DNA of 64,000 bases from Gavia stellata. Its lineage: Eukaryota > Chordata > Aves > Gaviiformes > Gaviidae. Of the stretch, positions 47,069 to 60,887 are shown piece by piece. The position numbers were made by a program, and so were the translations under genes. The notes below the pieces were generated by a model, which had not been told where the DNA came from, searched no databases, and was given only the letters and a program-made list of their open reading frames with translations. The stretch's first letter is position 1. Each line of letters opens with the position of its first letter. The DNA lies in NCBI RefSeq assembly GCF_030936135.1, contig NC_082603.1, positions 12,678,880 through 12,742,879 of the forward strand, written 5' to 3'.

Positions 47069-50000
47069 TTGAGTAAGTTGTACCTGTAACTTCCCTTCAA
47101 GGCTTCAGGAGACCCATACGATGCCCACCACCGCCTTTGTTCTGAAGAGATCCTCTGCTTATCAGTTTGTCCCTTTCAAAGTGAGAGGGTTGGGTTTGCT
47201 AATCTTCCTTTCTGCATCTCCCTATGCTGCTTGAGGGAAGTATATCCCAGACCCCTCTGACTGCTGTATCAGTGTGTCCAATTTTTATGTACCTACCTAC
47301 TTCCCAGTAGTACCTGCCCAGGCCATGCTGTCCTTTGACAGCCTGTTGTTGGCACTCACCCAGTCTTCCTGTGTTGGTATAGTGCCGTACCACATCTTGT
47401 CTCTTTACAGAGACTTCAGGGGTAGGTACAGACCATTCCTTCTTTTCAAATCTCCTATTTCTTACTGACCAGTTCCTGTAATCACTTGCCTTCTAAAAGC
47501 AGTGTTCCTTATTTATGCTTTTAGTTATCTAAGCTAATCTAGCTAACCTGGCACCTAAACACTTAAAATGTCCCTTTTGGAGAGTAGCAGCTTTCAGCCG
47601 ATAACCAGAGCCCTTCAGTCATCTTTAACATTATTTTCCAAGTGATCATCCACGTGGAAAAGACTGGTCCTCAGATGCCCACACTGAGAACCTAGTGGCA
47701 AAAAAATCCACATGGACAGCACTGTGGGTATACAGGATGATTTCTTCCCAGCTGTTACTGCAGTGCTTCCACCAGCATGTTTCCACCTCAGATCACCTTT
47801 AATTTGCATCAAGACAGTATAAATCCTTCATGAAAGAATCCCACATGTGTGTGGCTTCTGCAACAAGACACAGAAGTTGTGAAGACAAACTGGCTGCAAA
47901 ACTTGCACAGATACTGGGTTTCTAGAAATGCAAATGTACGTAATCTTATGCTTTTCCTTTCTAATAAGGAGTAATGAAGGGGTAGTAAATTTTTCCTTTC
48001 TGCATCTTACAGTAAACCTCTCACTTGCAACCAGAGCAATTAGAACAAACCCCAAAGCTCCAAGGCTATGGCAGCATTTCTGTCAATATTAAGAAAGAAC
48101 CCTTTTTTTTAAATGAACAGGAGCTGATTTAGGAATTTAGCATTTCTTGTAATGTGGCCACTTGAAAGCTGGGGGCCTGGCTTTCCAGCCCAGTCCTTGC
48201 CCTGGGGGAGTTTGCCTGAACCCATGACTACTGTTTTCATCTGGGAACACTCATGTCCATCTTTGAGGTTTATTCAGTTACTGATACATTAATGAGAGGC
48301 AACTTTGTAGTTGCCATTTCTTGAAATCTATGGTCATTAAAACTTCATTAACAAACAAGCAACAGTTCTGGTCTCTTACGATTCTTTTTATAATTGTTTG
48401 CCATTGGAATCTACTTCACAAAGAATGAAAACCCAGAGCTGGTCAGTGAATGGCTGCAGTGCCTTACGGTACCAGCAAGAAAATGAAATGGAAACCATAG
48501 GCTGGAAGAGGTGAAAGTGCAGGTATGTAACAGAGTAGTAATAATTTTTCTAGCAACCTTTTCTGTCTCTTTCTGAAGACAATGAGTGCGATGATGCCTT
48601 AACTTCAATGGGAACAGGAGCAGGCCCCCCGAGAAGAGTGCTGGGATCCATAATGTAACCCCCCCTGCTAATAGCTCTGTTAAACAGCTTTGGTGTTGAC
48701 TACAGAAGTACCAGCTGCACACAGTCTTGGCTGGAGAAAGCGAGTTGGGGAGATGTGAATGTATGTGGGAACATATGGTGTGGAAGCTAATCAAACTGCA
48801 CAAATTATTTTCTTTATGTTATTGCTTGATTGTTCTTCTTTATGCCAAAAAGGAGAACAGGAGGTAAGTGTCAAACCTCTTCAGACAGTGCAGCAAATCC
48901 TCCTAAAAGGAAGAATCTTTTTCTTCCCGTGAGGCTCAAGTTATTTTTCCTGAAAATGAATCAATAGAGCAATTTTTTTAGGAAAAGAAAAAGCAGCTAC
49001 CCTTCCTAGGATGGGTGTTTCCCCTTTCGCCCCTGCCACACATGTACCTGTGTTATGCCTGTGTATACAGGCAAAACCACTCCTCTTTGTTCATAATTTA
49101 TCTTCCTGAGAAGACATTTCTTTTCCCCATGTAGCCTCCTGCACTAGTGTTCTGCTCTTGCAGCAGGAGTGGTTTGGTTCCTGTGACAAAAATCAAAGTA
49201 ATACTTATCGCTGGCAACGTCAGAAGAACAACTGCAGATATCCTGGAAATTCTTATTTCAGATGACATAGGTATATAGTTTTGAGCTGTATAGTTCTGCT
49301 GTAGCCCAGTTAACCAAAGCTCTGCGTTATTTATAACTGTGGTTTGCCTTCACAATTCTATGCCAGCTTGTCTTGTCAGAACACGATGCTGACGCTACGT
49401 CACATCTGATTAAGTGAAATAATTGTCTTGCATTGCTCAAGAGCTGTTTTGTATTTGCCTAAATTATACAGGCATTAGTATGCTTATGTGCATCTGGATG
49501 GTATTCAGATGTTGGGTTAAATGGAGTGTTACGTTCCTTATAGCCACAAGATGTCAGGCTAATCTGAGTAAGGAGCAATGCTCGGGGCTCAGAGCACCCT
49601 GCGTGCCTATGTATGCATATATATTTTTATATATGTGTGTGCATATTTATATATAAGTAAAAGTGATGATGAAGATAATGATTAGATCTTGGATTTTTAA
49701 ACCATCTAAAGAAGCCAGACAATCAGTTCTTTCTAAAGCCCAAAGACACTGACACTCACTTTCCTTAGAGTGATTTAAAACTTTCAGCCCTTCCTGTTTT
49801 GTGCTAAGACACAATTAGGTAGAAAGCTTGCATAGTGCCGAGTTCTGTGCACTGAATGCAAGGATTTTGAGTTTGGCCTGTTGTCCTTTGAGTCAATGGC
49901 GCCAGTGGCTTCAGTTGGCAGTGGAGGTATGTGAATAATGAATCTGAAAATGCAATCAATACCTGGTTCTAAGAAGGCTTTATAAACACCACCCCCCTCC

Positions 50001-50084
50001 TTCAACCTCCACTTGCGCAGCATTGTTGTAAGAAGCTTAGAAGGTTCTAAAGTGTATTAGAGACAAGATGTGTTATTCAAGACT

Positions 50085-50114
50085 GGGGCGGGGGGGGGCA
50101 GTTCTTTTGGGGGG
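50085..50114 (+). repeat. G-rich block with G-quadruplex potential
   Basis: G4, C, G9, a 10-base spacer and G6 on the plus strand, followed by a T6 run. The G9 run can supply two tracts, so four G3 tracts are available. Confidence 0.65.
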
Positions 50115-53071
50115 TTTTTTGGAGTTTTTTTAAGACCTGCTCCATGGCTCTTCTAATTTAGCAGAGAAACATTAAGCAGGCAGGACTTATTAATCGGCAA
50201 CCTGACCTGCTCTCAGGAGTTCTGGTGTGCAGCAAAATATTTTAATAAGGGGCTAAACTAAAAATTTTCTGCATTTGTCAATGATGGTTGTGATGTTTTT
50301 GAAAAGTATAGCTGTTTCCCTCCTTGACCTGCCAATAACCATTATTTCTGCTGTCCACATTACTGACCCTTTCACCTGCCCTCTGTGTCTTTGCCCTCCC
50401 TGCCTCCCTCCCCCTCGCCCCACACTGCTGGTGGTGATCCCTGCGGGCCCTGGCTGAGAGGTGATGCAGTGGCTCCTCTGCACTATACAGGCTCAGCCTC
50501 TGAGGAGTGCAGCTTTGGTTGCACAGGTTGGCACCCCTTTCTTTTTCTGTTTTAATTAACATGGGTAACTATAGTCAAGGCACAGGCTCAGAGTGACAGA
50601 GACATCAGTTCATATTGTCACAGACCATGGGTATGCGCTCAGGTTTTGCACAGAATTTCATCTTAACACTTGCTGCCATCATGCCTTTATATGCTGTGGC
50701 TATCATTTTGGGTGGAAAAGAGTATTTGGTGACTCTTGTGTTTAATATTCCCAGGGTGCATTGCTTTTTTTGCTGCAAAGGACCGTATCGATGAAACACA
50801 GATTCTGTTGTCGAGGGACTCCAGAAGGTCTCTAAATCTTCTATGCTAAGAAGCGGGTAATAGGCAGAAAAAATAGGCAGAAAAGCTGAGAAAAAGTACA
50901 GAGGATGAGGTTGATTTAACTTAGAAAGTAAATTGCAAGTAAGCAGGTGGGTAGATACTCAAACACAGTTATTACCTGTGTATGTTCACATAATATGCAA
51001 ATACTTCCCTATGTAACAGAATTGAAATATTTGGAAAGCCCTATAAAGTCTTTGGTTAGCAAATACTATAAGCACATGAGCATGTATGTATATCCACCTA
51101 CATAATTCCAATGCATGTAAGTATGTATTACTTAAATAATACATCTGCAGTTGAGTCCATCTTTAAAGGTTGCCTTTGTCCTGCTGTCGAAAGCCTATGC
51201 ATTCCATTTCTTCCAGTTTTTGTCTTTTTGCTCCTTTGACTTGAGCCTTTTTGCAGAGACCGTCCTTTCTGTACCTGAAAAAATCTGAGTCCAGCATGAG
51301 AAGATTCAAGAATATGTTATTTAATAATAATTGAGGATATGTGTTATGTCTTGAGCTGTGTCACATAGTTTGAAGACATGTATGTGCTAAAGAAGCTTGT
51401 ACTTTGAGACAAAGATCATACAGAAAGAACAGTGGGAAACCTACAGGTAGACGCACTAAAATCTTTATCTGTTGATAAAAGTACAGACCCTGGAGGGAAC
51501 AGGGTCTTCAAAGATGTGGGAGATTGCCAGTCCCACTCTGGTGCAGAGTAGTGACTTAAATTGATGACCCATTACAACTTTCAGTGTCATTCTGAAACAG
51601 ATGTAGGTCTTCGAGTCCTTTTGTAAATGGATATGTGTTTCTGTCACCAAGGATCCAACATGTGGTACTAACTGGTGAAGTCACAGGGAATTTGAGTGTA
51701 TTTGCTTCTCAGGCACTTTGGGAATTTTGATTTATACTACTTCCTCCTTCCTAATTCAGCCTGAGTCATGAAGCAGCCTGGGGTGCACTGTGACCTCCAA
51801 CACAGATTATTTGGTGCTAGCTCACTGTGTGTATGTTTGGGTACTGGTTTCCTGATAATACGGTAGCTAGTTCCTACCTTGGCAAAGATACAGAGAACAT
51901 GAATGAAAGCAGCTCTTGATTTGAGTCATTTTATACTGGGTTCATTTAGTCATGGAGTCATGACAAATTGGGCTGGAAAGAAGAAAGTTTCATGTATCAG
52001 CCTAACAACTTGAAATGTCATTATTTTCCTCCTGTTCCGAACCCTTGCTGATTTCGTACGGCTGCATGTGTCTGTCCCTGGTCCTTGTTCTCAGTGGAGA
52101 TCCCAAAGACATGCTAGCAAGCCTTTTCCCAAGTTTTAGATGTTTCTATAAGAAAAATGATGCAGGTTTAACAGCATGTGCAGGTATTTGTAGAAAAGCA
52201 AATGTGTTTCCCTTTTGGCTGTTTAGTTGTCTGTAACAATAATGTCATAAATAAATAATGTTTCCGTGAGGGAAAAGAGGAGATGTTTATCAGATAGAAT
52301 ACATGCCAGTTAGGATAACTCTGAACAAAATGTTAACATGGATTAAACAGGAAAACATGCTGCTGGCAAACAAATTGTTGGTGAAAACAGCTTCAGCTAG
52401 GGAGTTCCTTTCTCTGTTGGATAGAAATGGTGCCTGCCATGCAGACCAGGTTTTAAAATTAAGACGTATGTCACCGGACTGTTGGGTCTGTGGAAACATT
52501 CAAATGAGAATAATTTAAGTGCTGCAATAGAATAATGCACAATAAATAGTACATGGAACTGTACAAATGTTGCAGATTATAGTAGGATCAGAGAGATAAT
52601 GCCTAAGGGATTACTTTTTCCTTTCCTGAAATTATTTTTCAATCGAAATTAAAACCTGATTCTGTTTTGTTGAAATCAAGGTGAGGCTTTCCTTTGCATT
52701 TAGCAGATTCTGGAGCAGGTCATTAATGAATGCAAACTGATCAGTCCTTGGAGAATGAATCCTAATTGTCCACAGAATAGATGCGTCATGTACACTGAAG
52801 TTCTATGTTTTCTAATACTGTTTTGTCAATCTATTTCCTCCTTCTCTGAGGCCTGGTTTTGAGAGATGCAAAGCTACCTCATCTTCATTCTACTTCCACT
52901 TGACTTCCTTTGCTAAGATTGACAGCGAGGGAAAAAACACTGATAGCTTTTGTTAATCAGTGTGCACATCTCCATTAGCAGCTGTACTAAGACTGCCAAC
53001 TAGTTGCCACACAAGAATTACCACTCAGGAACTTAAGTCAGCAGAAATAATGACAAAGTCATGCCTGTCCT

Positions 53072-53116
53072 TGTTTGGTTGGTTGGGGTTTTTTGTTGTT
53101 GTTGTTTTGTTTTTTG
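53072..53116 (+). repeat. T/G-rich low-complexity stretch (GTT/GGTT units)
   Basis: TTGG units change into (GTT)n and GTTTT units across about 45 bases. It resembles, in reverse complement, the CCAAAA-type stretch at 17281-17335. Confidence 0.7.
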
Positions 53117-55030
53117 AAGTTGTAGAGGGCTGGGTGACTAATAGCATGCAACTCACAAGTGATACTGCCTCAGAACAATCTCGCCTCTTCTTAGCCATTG
53201 CAAACCATTTGAGGAAAATGAAGTAGGCATTATAGATTAGGAAGAAAAAAATACACTAAAGGGGGCTTTGGTGTTATTAAAGTACATGCTCCAGGTTCAG
53301 CACGTGCTTACACTTTTGTTTTTTAATATGGTTGCCATCCTGAACCAACTTCTAAATTAGTCTTTGGCATCTGTTACAGCGATTTTACATTTTTAGTTTT
53401 CTTCTCCCCTCTTTTAGAGACATGTTTTTGCTTGAGAGTTTGCACATTTTTAATATCAGTAAATGGCCCTAATAAATAATGTGAAAATGGAAAGCATGTA
53501 AAAATTCCTACTACAGAATGAAACTGATTAATCTATGATTATCTGGTTATTGTTTATTTATGTACTTTGTCAGCCCACTGCACTTGGTTCAAAACACAGG
53601 AAAAATCTGGTGTTTAACAGAAAGAATGCTTATTGGTTAAACTGGTGTATATATTTGAAGAATGGGAAGAGAGAAAAAAGTGGCAAGACAATGTTTGAAA
53701 GCAGCAGAAGAAAATGCAGAGACATTAGAGATAGATGAATTATGAAGAAGGTAACTACATTCAATCAGTTGCTCTTTATTGGCTTGAGGGTAATCTCTGC
53801 CATATTACAATGTACTGATTTATGGACTAATTAGTTGTACAAAACAAAAATATTTATAGAAAATACTTCTCTCAAGCAGCCACCAAACCAACCAAACAAA
53901 AGGAAAATGGATTTTGTGTATTAAAAAATTAAATTCAATATATATTTATGAGCCCATTCAAAATGTTGAGTCTTTTTCCTACCAGATTTCCAGTAAGCAG
54001 AAATATCTATGTATCAAAACCTAATTGTGTCAGTATCTAGACATTTATGGAAGAAATTAAATGCCTAAGCTATAGGTATTTCAAGCTATAAAAGATTATT
54101 CTATATTAATTTATAAAGTCATAATACTGTATGAGCTTTAATACATCCAATAAAGAAAAAATCAGACAAGGAGGGGGGAAAGAAACCCCATAGCCATCTA
54201 TTTCTTTTGGAAGAGGATTGTAGGTTTTCAATGTTTTTTTCTGGGTGCACGTCTTTTAATTTCTTGGACTGTTAAGATGCTTCCAATTACTTTGACTCAT
54301 ATATAACACCCCTTCAAAAAACAGTAGTTGTGGTTTCCTTCTAGCCTTAGACTGAAGTGAGAAAGAGAAAAACCCAAAACAGCAAAATCAAATGTGTGAG
54401 TTACATATCACAACATTGAAACTCCAAGCATGGTAGGCAAAGACAATGTTTTGGGAGGTGTAATGTAAAATAGACTTGGATAAGATAATTTGAAGTAAGT
54501 GGGTGGCAAATACATGCAGATGGAAGACTATTTAACTTCAGATTTGTGTAATTGGGATGGAGTAGGGAACTGTAGGCCTCAGTACTTAATGCGGTGGATG
54601 AGGTGTCAGAATTAATCTCTCTTTCTGTAATTGACTTTGTAAGTCTCTCAACATCCTCAAGCTTCAGTCCCTGTGAATAAAATGGAAATAGCATGCCTCC
54701 CTGCTTTGCAGTAGTGTCATGAGGCTAACCTCAGTAAAGTCTGGGAGATAGTCAGATGCTAGATATTGTCAGTAAACGAGAAACCTGTCAAAAAATTGTT
54801 CGCCACTAAATTTACATAGTTTAGTCATCGCTCCTTATGTCCTACTCAATGAGAGAATTGTAAAAGTAGTTGTGACTCTCTACCAGATCTAGGGAGGCAA
54901 AAGAGCACTGCCAAGACTAATTCGTAAGTACCAATCCACCTACTTTTTTGCCCGTGGGAGATCTCTAGAGCAAAGTAATAAATATGTTTTATGAGGGCAT
55001 AGAGAAGACTCTGACATGAGGGAAGAAAGC

Positions 55031-55079
55031 AAGCTGTAGGATGGCGAAAGAAAGCTGTAGGATGGCAAAAGAAAGCAGT
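55031..55079 (+). repeat. 21-bp tandem duplication
   Basis: Two adjacent 21-base units, AAGCTGTAGGATGGCGAAAGA and the same with one A for G change, occupy 55031-55051 and 55052-55072. A broken third start (AAGCAGTA) follows. On the minus strand this makes a short repeated peptide in a chance frame (54846-55196). Confidence 0.9.
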
Positions 55080-58000
55080 ATAATAAATGTAATTACCGCA
55101 GTGCGCTACATGCTGGTTCTCCCATCCTACCAAGTAACAGTAATTAGAGGTAAGAGATGTTAACAAGAAATGCATTGAATGAGTCAGTGTAGTCATTCAG
55201 AGCCTAGTTCAGTCCTGTGTTGAACATGGTGACAGCAGATGCCAACAGAAGGCTTGGAAGGAAAATGTTCTCTTCTAAACGCATCTCATTTTCTATCTCC
55301 TTATAAGAATTACATTTAATGATTTAGGAGGTGCGTGGCAAAGAGCAGATGTAACTGCTGGCCTTACAGAGATCTTGGCAATGGGGTTCTTCCTGCACTG
55401 ATCTTGCTCTGCTTTGGCCTGAGGGAGGCCTGCGACGTGGTTTCCCAGAAGGTGTTGAAAAGCAGCTGCCTCATGAACATCTGGACTAGATGGCCAGAGT
55501 AGTGCTGTTGAATTCACAGCTGGAGCCAAAGACACAGCAGAGGTGGTGCTGCCGGGCCTAGGCTCTTCCAGCAGATAAGTGAGAGTGTTTCACCCAGGCA
55601 GGAGCTGAAATCCTCAAGCGGAGTGTCCTGTCTGTGTGAGGCTCAAGTCCTGCAGTTTCCAAATCAGAGATGACAATGCCAAATGCTGTGTGTATGAATT
55701 CATGAGTATGTATGTAGTACCTAGATTGGCTTTTTCCCTGGCAGCCTAGTATATTTTTAGTCTGGGGGCAACTTAAGTTCTCTTTTACTCTCCCGCTGTT
55801 GGGTTTCCCCAAATATTGTAACTCTTGAGAAAAGTGGATTTTTTTCATTTTGCTGTGTTTCCCTTTGAATTCCAATGCCTTTCACATACATTTCTGTTTG
55901 GGACTGAGGTAGAATTTGTGTCTGACTGGTAGTGAGAACAGAATTGGTAATTCTACTGCGTCTTGTTCTTGCTGGTCTCCATTTTCTTTTCAGTAACCTC
56001 TGCTCCTGCAGTGTGGGCTCCAACCTTTGTTTCTGTATTTAACCTTTTAAGTTTCTACACTATAAAGCTGAAGACTTTGTCTTAGTATTTGAATCCCATT
56101 TCCTGTGAATGCTTTTTAGCTCTATTAGGTGAGCAAATCTCAACTTATAAATGTGACTGGTATTATGTTTTAGCTTACTGGGTTTTGGTATATGTGTCAG
56201 CTTTGAGCTGGGCATGTATTTAGCAGGCCTGTTTTGCAGGAAGAATTTAATAGACTTACTATCCATAACGTCAGTACAAATAGCAAAAAGTAAATAATAA
56301 ACTAAGTTATTTTAGTGCTTGAGGTCCAAATTTATTAGTGCATTTTTGTAAATACATTAAATTGTCCTGCCATTAAAATTACTTCTATTAAGCTTTAGGA
56401 AATAATTTATGAGACATCATGATAGCTAAAAACATGATTGCTATCTTCAATTCATCATCCACTATATGGTATTAATTCTTATTAAAAAACAAACAGTATA
56501 GAAAAACTAACTACTTTACGACCTCAGTATTCATAACCCTTAATGAAGTGTCATAGTTACCTGTTCAGGCAAGGAATAATTTCACACCATTTGCAATACA
56601 CCCATTTGTCCTGCACATCACTTGTGAGAACATGTATTGGTTTTATTCCCATTCTAAAATGAGGAGGTGTGAAGTGATATTTTGTAAATAGTTATATACG
56701 TTATGCATAATAATACTACATGTTATATGTACTAATACTATATATAGTGGTAATTATAACCAAAGCTACTAAGAAGTTTTCAATACTCTTGTAGCACTAT
56801 TCCTATTCAATGTGATGTGGAGCTTGAGTGTGTTGAACTTGTAACCTGCCTTTGCCAGTTGCTTTTTGGGTTGTTTCAGGCAACTCCATTTATGTCTCTG
56901 AGTCACAGTTTCCTCATCTCTCTTAAAAGATAAACAATACAGAATTTCTCTTCAAAGTATCTGAGCATTTATAGGTTGTAGAGAGTAACAATCTAGCCTA
57001 TTGTCTCTTCCTTGAGGGTTTTTGAAGTATCGCAATTGCAATAAATGGAAGTGCTTTGACATTTGGAGTATCATAAGAATCTTGTAAGAGCGATTTTGTC
57101 TTGTGTTTTATTTAGTTACAGTAAGCAAATACACCTTTTCATTCAATGTGTTTACAGAATCTAGTCCAAGAGAGCCCAAAGCCTTTGAACAAGATCTCTT
57201 GGTACTGTCAATTATAAACAACCATTATAAACAGCAGCCACTAATTTTGCATCCACAATTATTTGCAGGTGCAAAGTGAACCATCTTCACAGTAGATGTA
57301 CAAGGATTGAAATGTTTTTGTTTACGTGTTCAGGTAACACTGAAAACAGTCATTGAGAGGTGTGAAAGCATCAGCTAGATCGAGGCCTCTTAGAATCAGG
57401 GAACTTAAAATATGGCTTGCACAAACTGGCAGAGTAAGGGCCTGAATGAGTGTGCATCTCATATTCTGTTTTTGCTAGTTTTGTGGAGGAGTGGTGGTGT
57501 ACTTCTGAATGTAGATAATGCATTGATCTCAAAACAACTGATATCCCAACCAGAAAAATTTCTAAAAAAAAAATCCGTTCCTGCTAAAGAGTTGAATCAG
57601 AAATTGGAGAACTTGCAGAATTATTCCTTTATTTTTTTTAAAGATTTGTACTGATCTTTACAGGCAATATTGTCCTCCAGATGTATCCTGCTGCAGTACA
57701 TGAATTACCTTTGGATCTAGCATAGTAGCTGTGAATGACTTTTATGAACGATGTATGAACATTGTTCTTCTGTTGGGATCAGGCAGGAATCTCTTTGACT
57801 TTCATGGGTTGTCAATTGACTGTATGTAAAGTGGTTTGTGATATCACAAGTGGGTAAATAACCCTTTTTAGACTTGTTAAATAGTATTTGCTAAGATATT
57901 TTGCATAGTGGTATGCAGCAAAATGGTTTGAAGGGATTTTATACTAATTTTTGTCACCTTTTTTGAAGAGATTAATGTAAAGATTTTATTTTTTTAATTT

Positions 58001-58229
58001 TGTGGTTTGCTAATGTTATCTTCTGCAACATAGCTAAGAAGATTGTTTTGGGCAATATGTTGAAGGACTGGAAAACACTAAAATTTCTGTAGAATAAACG
58101 AGGGAACTAGGTTTGGATACCACTGAAAATGAAGGGGATGAAAGAAATAAAATATCACATGTATTATGACTTGAGTTGTGATTTACCTCTGCATTAAGGA
58201 AGAACAAAAATATGTAAGATGTGTAGACA

Positions 58230-58338
58230 TGGTACTTAAGGACATGGTTTAATGGTGGACCTGATAGTGTTAGGTTAATGGTTGGACTCGATGATCTTAA
58301 GGGTCTTTTCCAACCTAAATGATTCTATAATTCTATGT
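58230..58338 (+). mobile_element. CR1 LINE 3' tail fragment
   Basis: About 109 bases match the CR1 3' end: GACATGGTTTAATGGTGGAC, GGTTGGACTCGATGATCTTA, GGTCTTTTCCAACCTAAATG. It ends in two ATTCTATR-type octamers (GATTCTATAATTCTATG). A gap relative to the copy at 3874-4397 removes part of the GGCATGG segment. This is a typical severely 5'-truncated CR1 with no coding remnant. Confidence 0.93.
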
Positions 58339-59256
58339 ACAGGACAGTGTTAACCTTTCCCCTCCATTATCTAATTAATATTACAATCTAAAAAGAGAGA
58401 ACTACTATGATATAGTCATAAGTGTCTGATAAAAGCTTGAGTAAAATTGGTGGTTTTAAGGTTATAAAATGATCTTTTGGACCAGTGGTCCCAGAAATGG
58501 TATTTTGGAACACACATGACTAGGGAGCTAAAGACAACTTGACAGAATTTAAAAAGCTTCACTCTCATCATTACAGAGACTCAAACTTTGCTGGCCAATA
58601 ACCTGAATTCTCAAAGCTTGTTGAATGTATAGTATACTTACAAACTTAACAGTTAAGTATGCCTATTAGATCAGGAGTGATAGTAGTACTTACAGATCTT
58701 GGCTGCAGTGATGGTGCTGGAATTCAGTTCTGCTCTATTAGACGTGACTTGTGAACCTGTGATATTTCTTCTGGAGATGAAATTTAAGCTTAAACTCCTT
58801 TCTGAGTTCTGTCTTCAGGTTGCAGCTGTGGGCTCAGTAAGTTCCATCACTTGGATTAGGTTAGTAATGAATAAAACCTGATTTTTAATTATATTTAGAG
58901 TTTTCCAAAATAATAGAATGTGGCTTTTTTTTATAACTTAGTGTTTGAAGAATATTACACTTGAGATTTCTGCCATAAACTTTGCATAACTCTTCTACAT
59001 ATTAAAGATTGCACTGATTTCATAGATCATCATATATGTTGCTTTGCAAATTACAGCATGAGGTAGAAAGACTTTCATTTCCTCTTCTGCTAAAACAGAG
59101 AAGAGTCCACTTCGCTGTACATTTGTTGTAATAACAGTAAGGGACAATCTCAGGAAGTTGTGAACATGGACTACTTGTGAAAATCAGGCAGTTTCTATTT
59201 AGAATGCTAAGGCATCCAAGTTAGGGAAATTTTGGCTTCAGTGTCGGTGTGTATGC

Positions 59257-59272
59257 ATATATATATATATAT
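59257..59272. repeat. (AT)8 microsatellite
   Basis: Eight uninterrupted AT dinucleotides follow GTGTATGC. It is short and probably polymorphic. Confidence 0.85.
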
Positions 59273-60872
59273 TTAACTTTTTACACGTATATGTAGGACT
59301 TCTGAAGTCTGTTTCACCCCTATCAATGCCTCTAATATTTCTTCTTTTTGAAGAAGAGTACTCTGTCTTGAGCCTATCTTGCAATCTTGAACTCTGAAGG
59401 CTGCCAGTATACAGGATTGAACTGATGTCATTATTCTTGAGAGGTCTTGTTCAGATGTATAAATGTCAGAATTAACTTATTAGTAATTCGTTTCTCAGAT
59501 GTCACAAAGACCTGCACGGAGTACTTGAGTGAAAATTACACTATGTGAGAAACAGAAAATGCTCATCCAAAACTAGTCTCATTTTCTCAAAACAAGCAAT
59601 AGCCCCAAAACCCACTCCTGACCCTCTTTTCCCAGAATATGCTGTTATTACTTCCATTTCTCAACAAAGGCTCACTTCTAGTACAAAAAACTTATTTCCA
59701 GTGACAACAGTACACTTGAACATGTGTACAGCAACTCCATTCAGCAGCATCGTGTAAGTAGCAGGTGTCTTAGCAACTGTACCTAGAGTGTGCACATCTG
59801 TAAACACACACGCAAAGGTTTTGATGGGGGAGTGATGCCTGGGTATGTCCCAGGGTGAGATGTGCTTGCCCCTGCTGACAGATGCAGGACTAACACCATC
59901 CTGTTGTGCTTTCTGTAACTAGGCTGTCACTTTGGTGCTACTGACTGCCATGAAACTGATTCAGTGCACTTCCATGATGTGAACTTTACCCCGGTCCTTC
60001 TCAGAAATGAGTATGAGCTAGCAATGTAAGCAGGAATTCAACCCCAAAGCCTTTACAATCTGTTTATGTCTACAGGTTGCATAACATTAGTCTTCTCTAT
60101 ATTCTTTGAGGCTGTAAAATCTCTTGAGCAGTATTTCATCATGTATATGTTTGGGTCTATATAGATAATGATGGCCAGAAAAACAATGAAGGGAAACATA
60201 CGCTTTGTACTGGAATTTTATCTGTTGCATATTGTGGCAAAAATGGTGTGTTGGCAAACATACTGTACTGGTGATGAACTTTCTTTTCATTAAATGAAAT
60301 GCACCATATGGTGCAAAATGCTGCTGTTCTGCTTGTTTGTTTTGCATACACTTCTTGCATCCTCTTCATTCTGATACATAATGCCAGATCTGCATTTTGA
60401 TGGATAAATGCATCCATAAATAAACTTACAGTTTTTCTTAGGAATGAATTGATTGACTATGTCTTAATATTTACATCTGTAACTTTGCATTTGCAAGGAC
60501 AAACATGAAGGCTGGGCTGAAGCTTGGCTGAAAATCTGGTCTTGCATATTCTATGAAAAATATTACTCAAATTTCTCACAGGTGAATAAACCGCATGCAT
60601 GGATGAATCTAGTTAATTCAATGGTTTAATAAACCTAGAATCCCAATGAGGCTATAACAAATCCCCCTGGCATCTTGGAGTTATGAGAAAGATGTATAAA
60701 ATTATATGCAAGCAGAAGAGCTTTTTCTAAATTTGAGGAGTCTTTTGCGCATTATTTTTTTGTTCTGTTCACTACATGAAATAACTTCTTATCTGTGGCT
60801 CAGTCATGATAAAGTATTAGATCAATTATTGTTTGAGGGCAATATCTGGGGTCAATATGCATCTGAATAGTG

Positions 60873-60887
60873 TTTTTTTTTTTTTTT
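60873..60887 (+). repeat. Poly-T run (15)
   Basis: Fifteen consecutive T residues, followed by CCTTTGG. On the minus strand it is an A15 run. No retroelement body is visible on either side. Confidence 0.85.

Larger units (their letters stand above)
46901..58229. other. Intergenic region, no gene recognised
   Basis: About 11.3 kb of unique AT-rich DNA. It holds a perfect 18-bp palindrome (46917-46934), TATATCT microsatellite sequence (47036-47068), a TA/TG-rich stretch (about 49610-49660), a G-rich quadruplex motif (50085-50114), a T/G-rich stretch (53072-53116), a 21-bp tandem duplication (55031-55079) and AT-rich blocks at 53900-54160 and 56270-56500 that could be conserved noncoding elements. 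The minus-strand frame at 48411-48803 (130 codons) and others lack any recognised domain. Confidence 0.6.

Noticed and set aside
48411..48803. 130-codon minus-strand open frame
   Set aside because: No recognisable domain, a composition typical of chance translation (Ser, His, Leu, Cys), no splice or promoter context, and located in AT-rich intergenic DNA.
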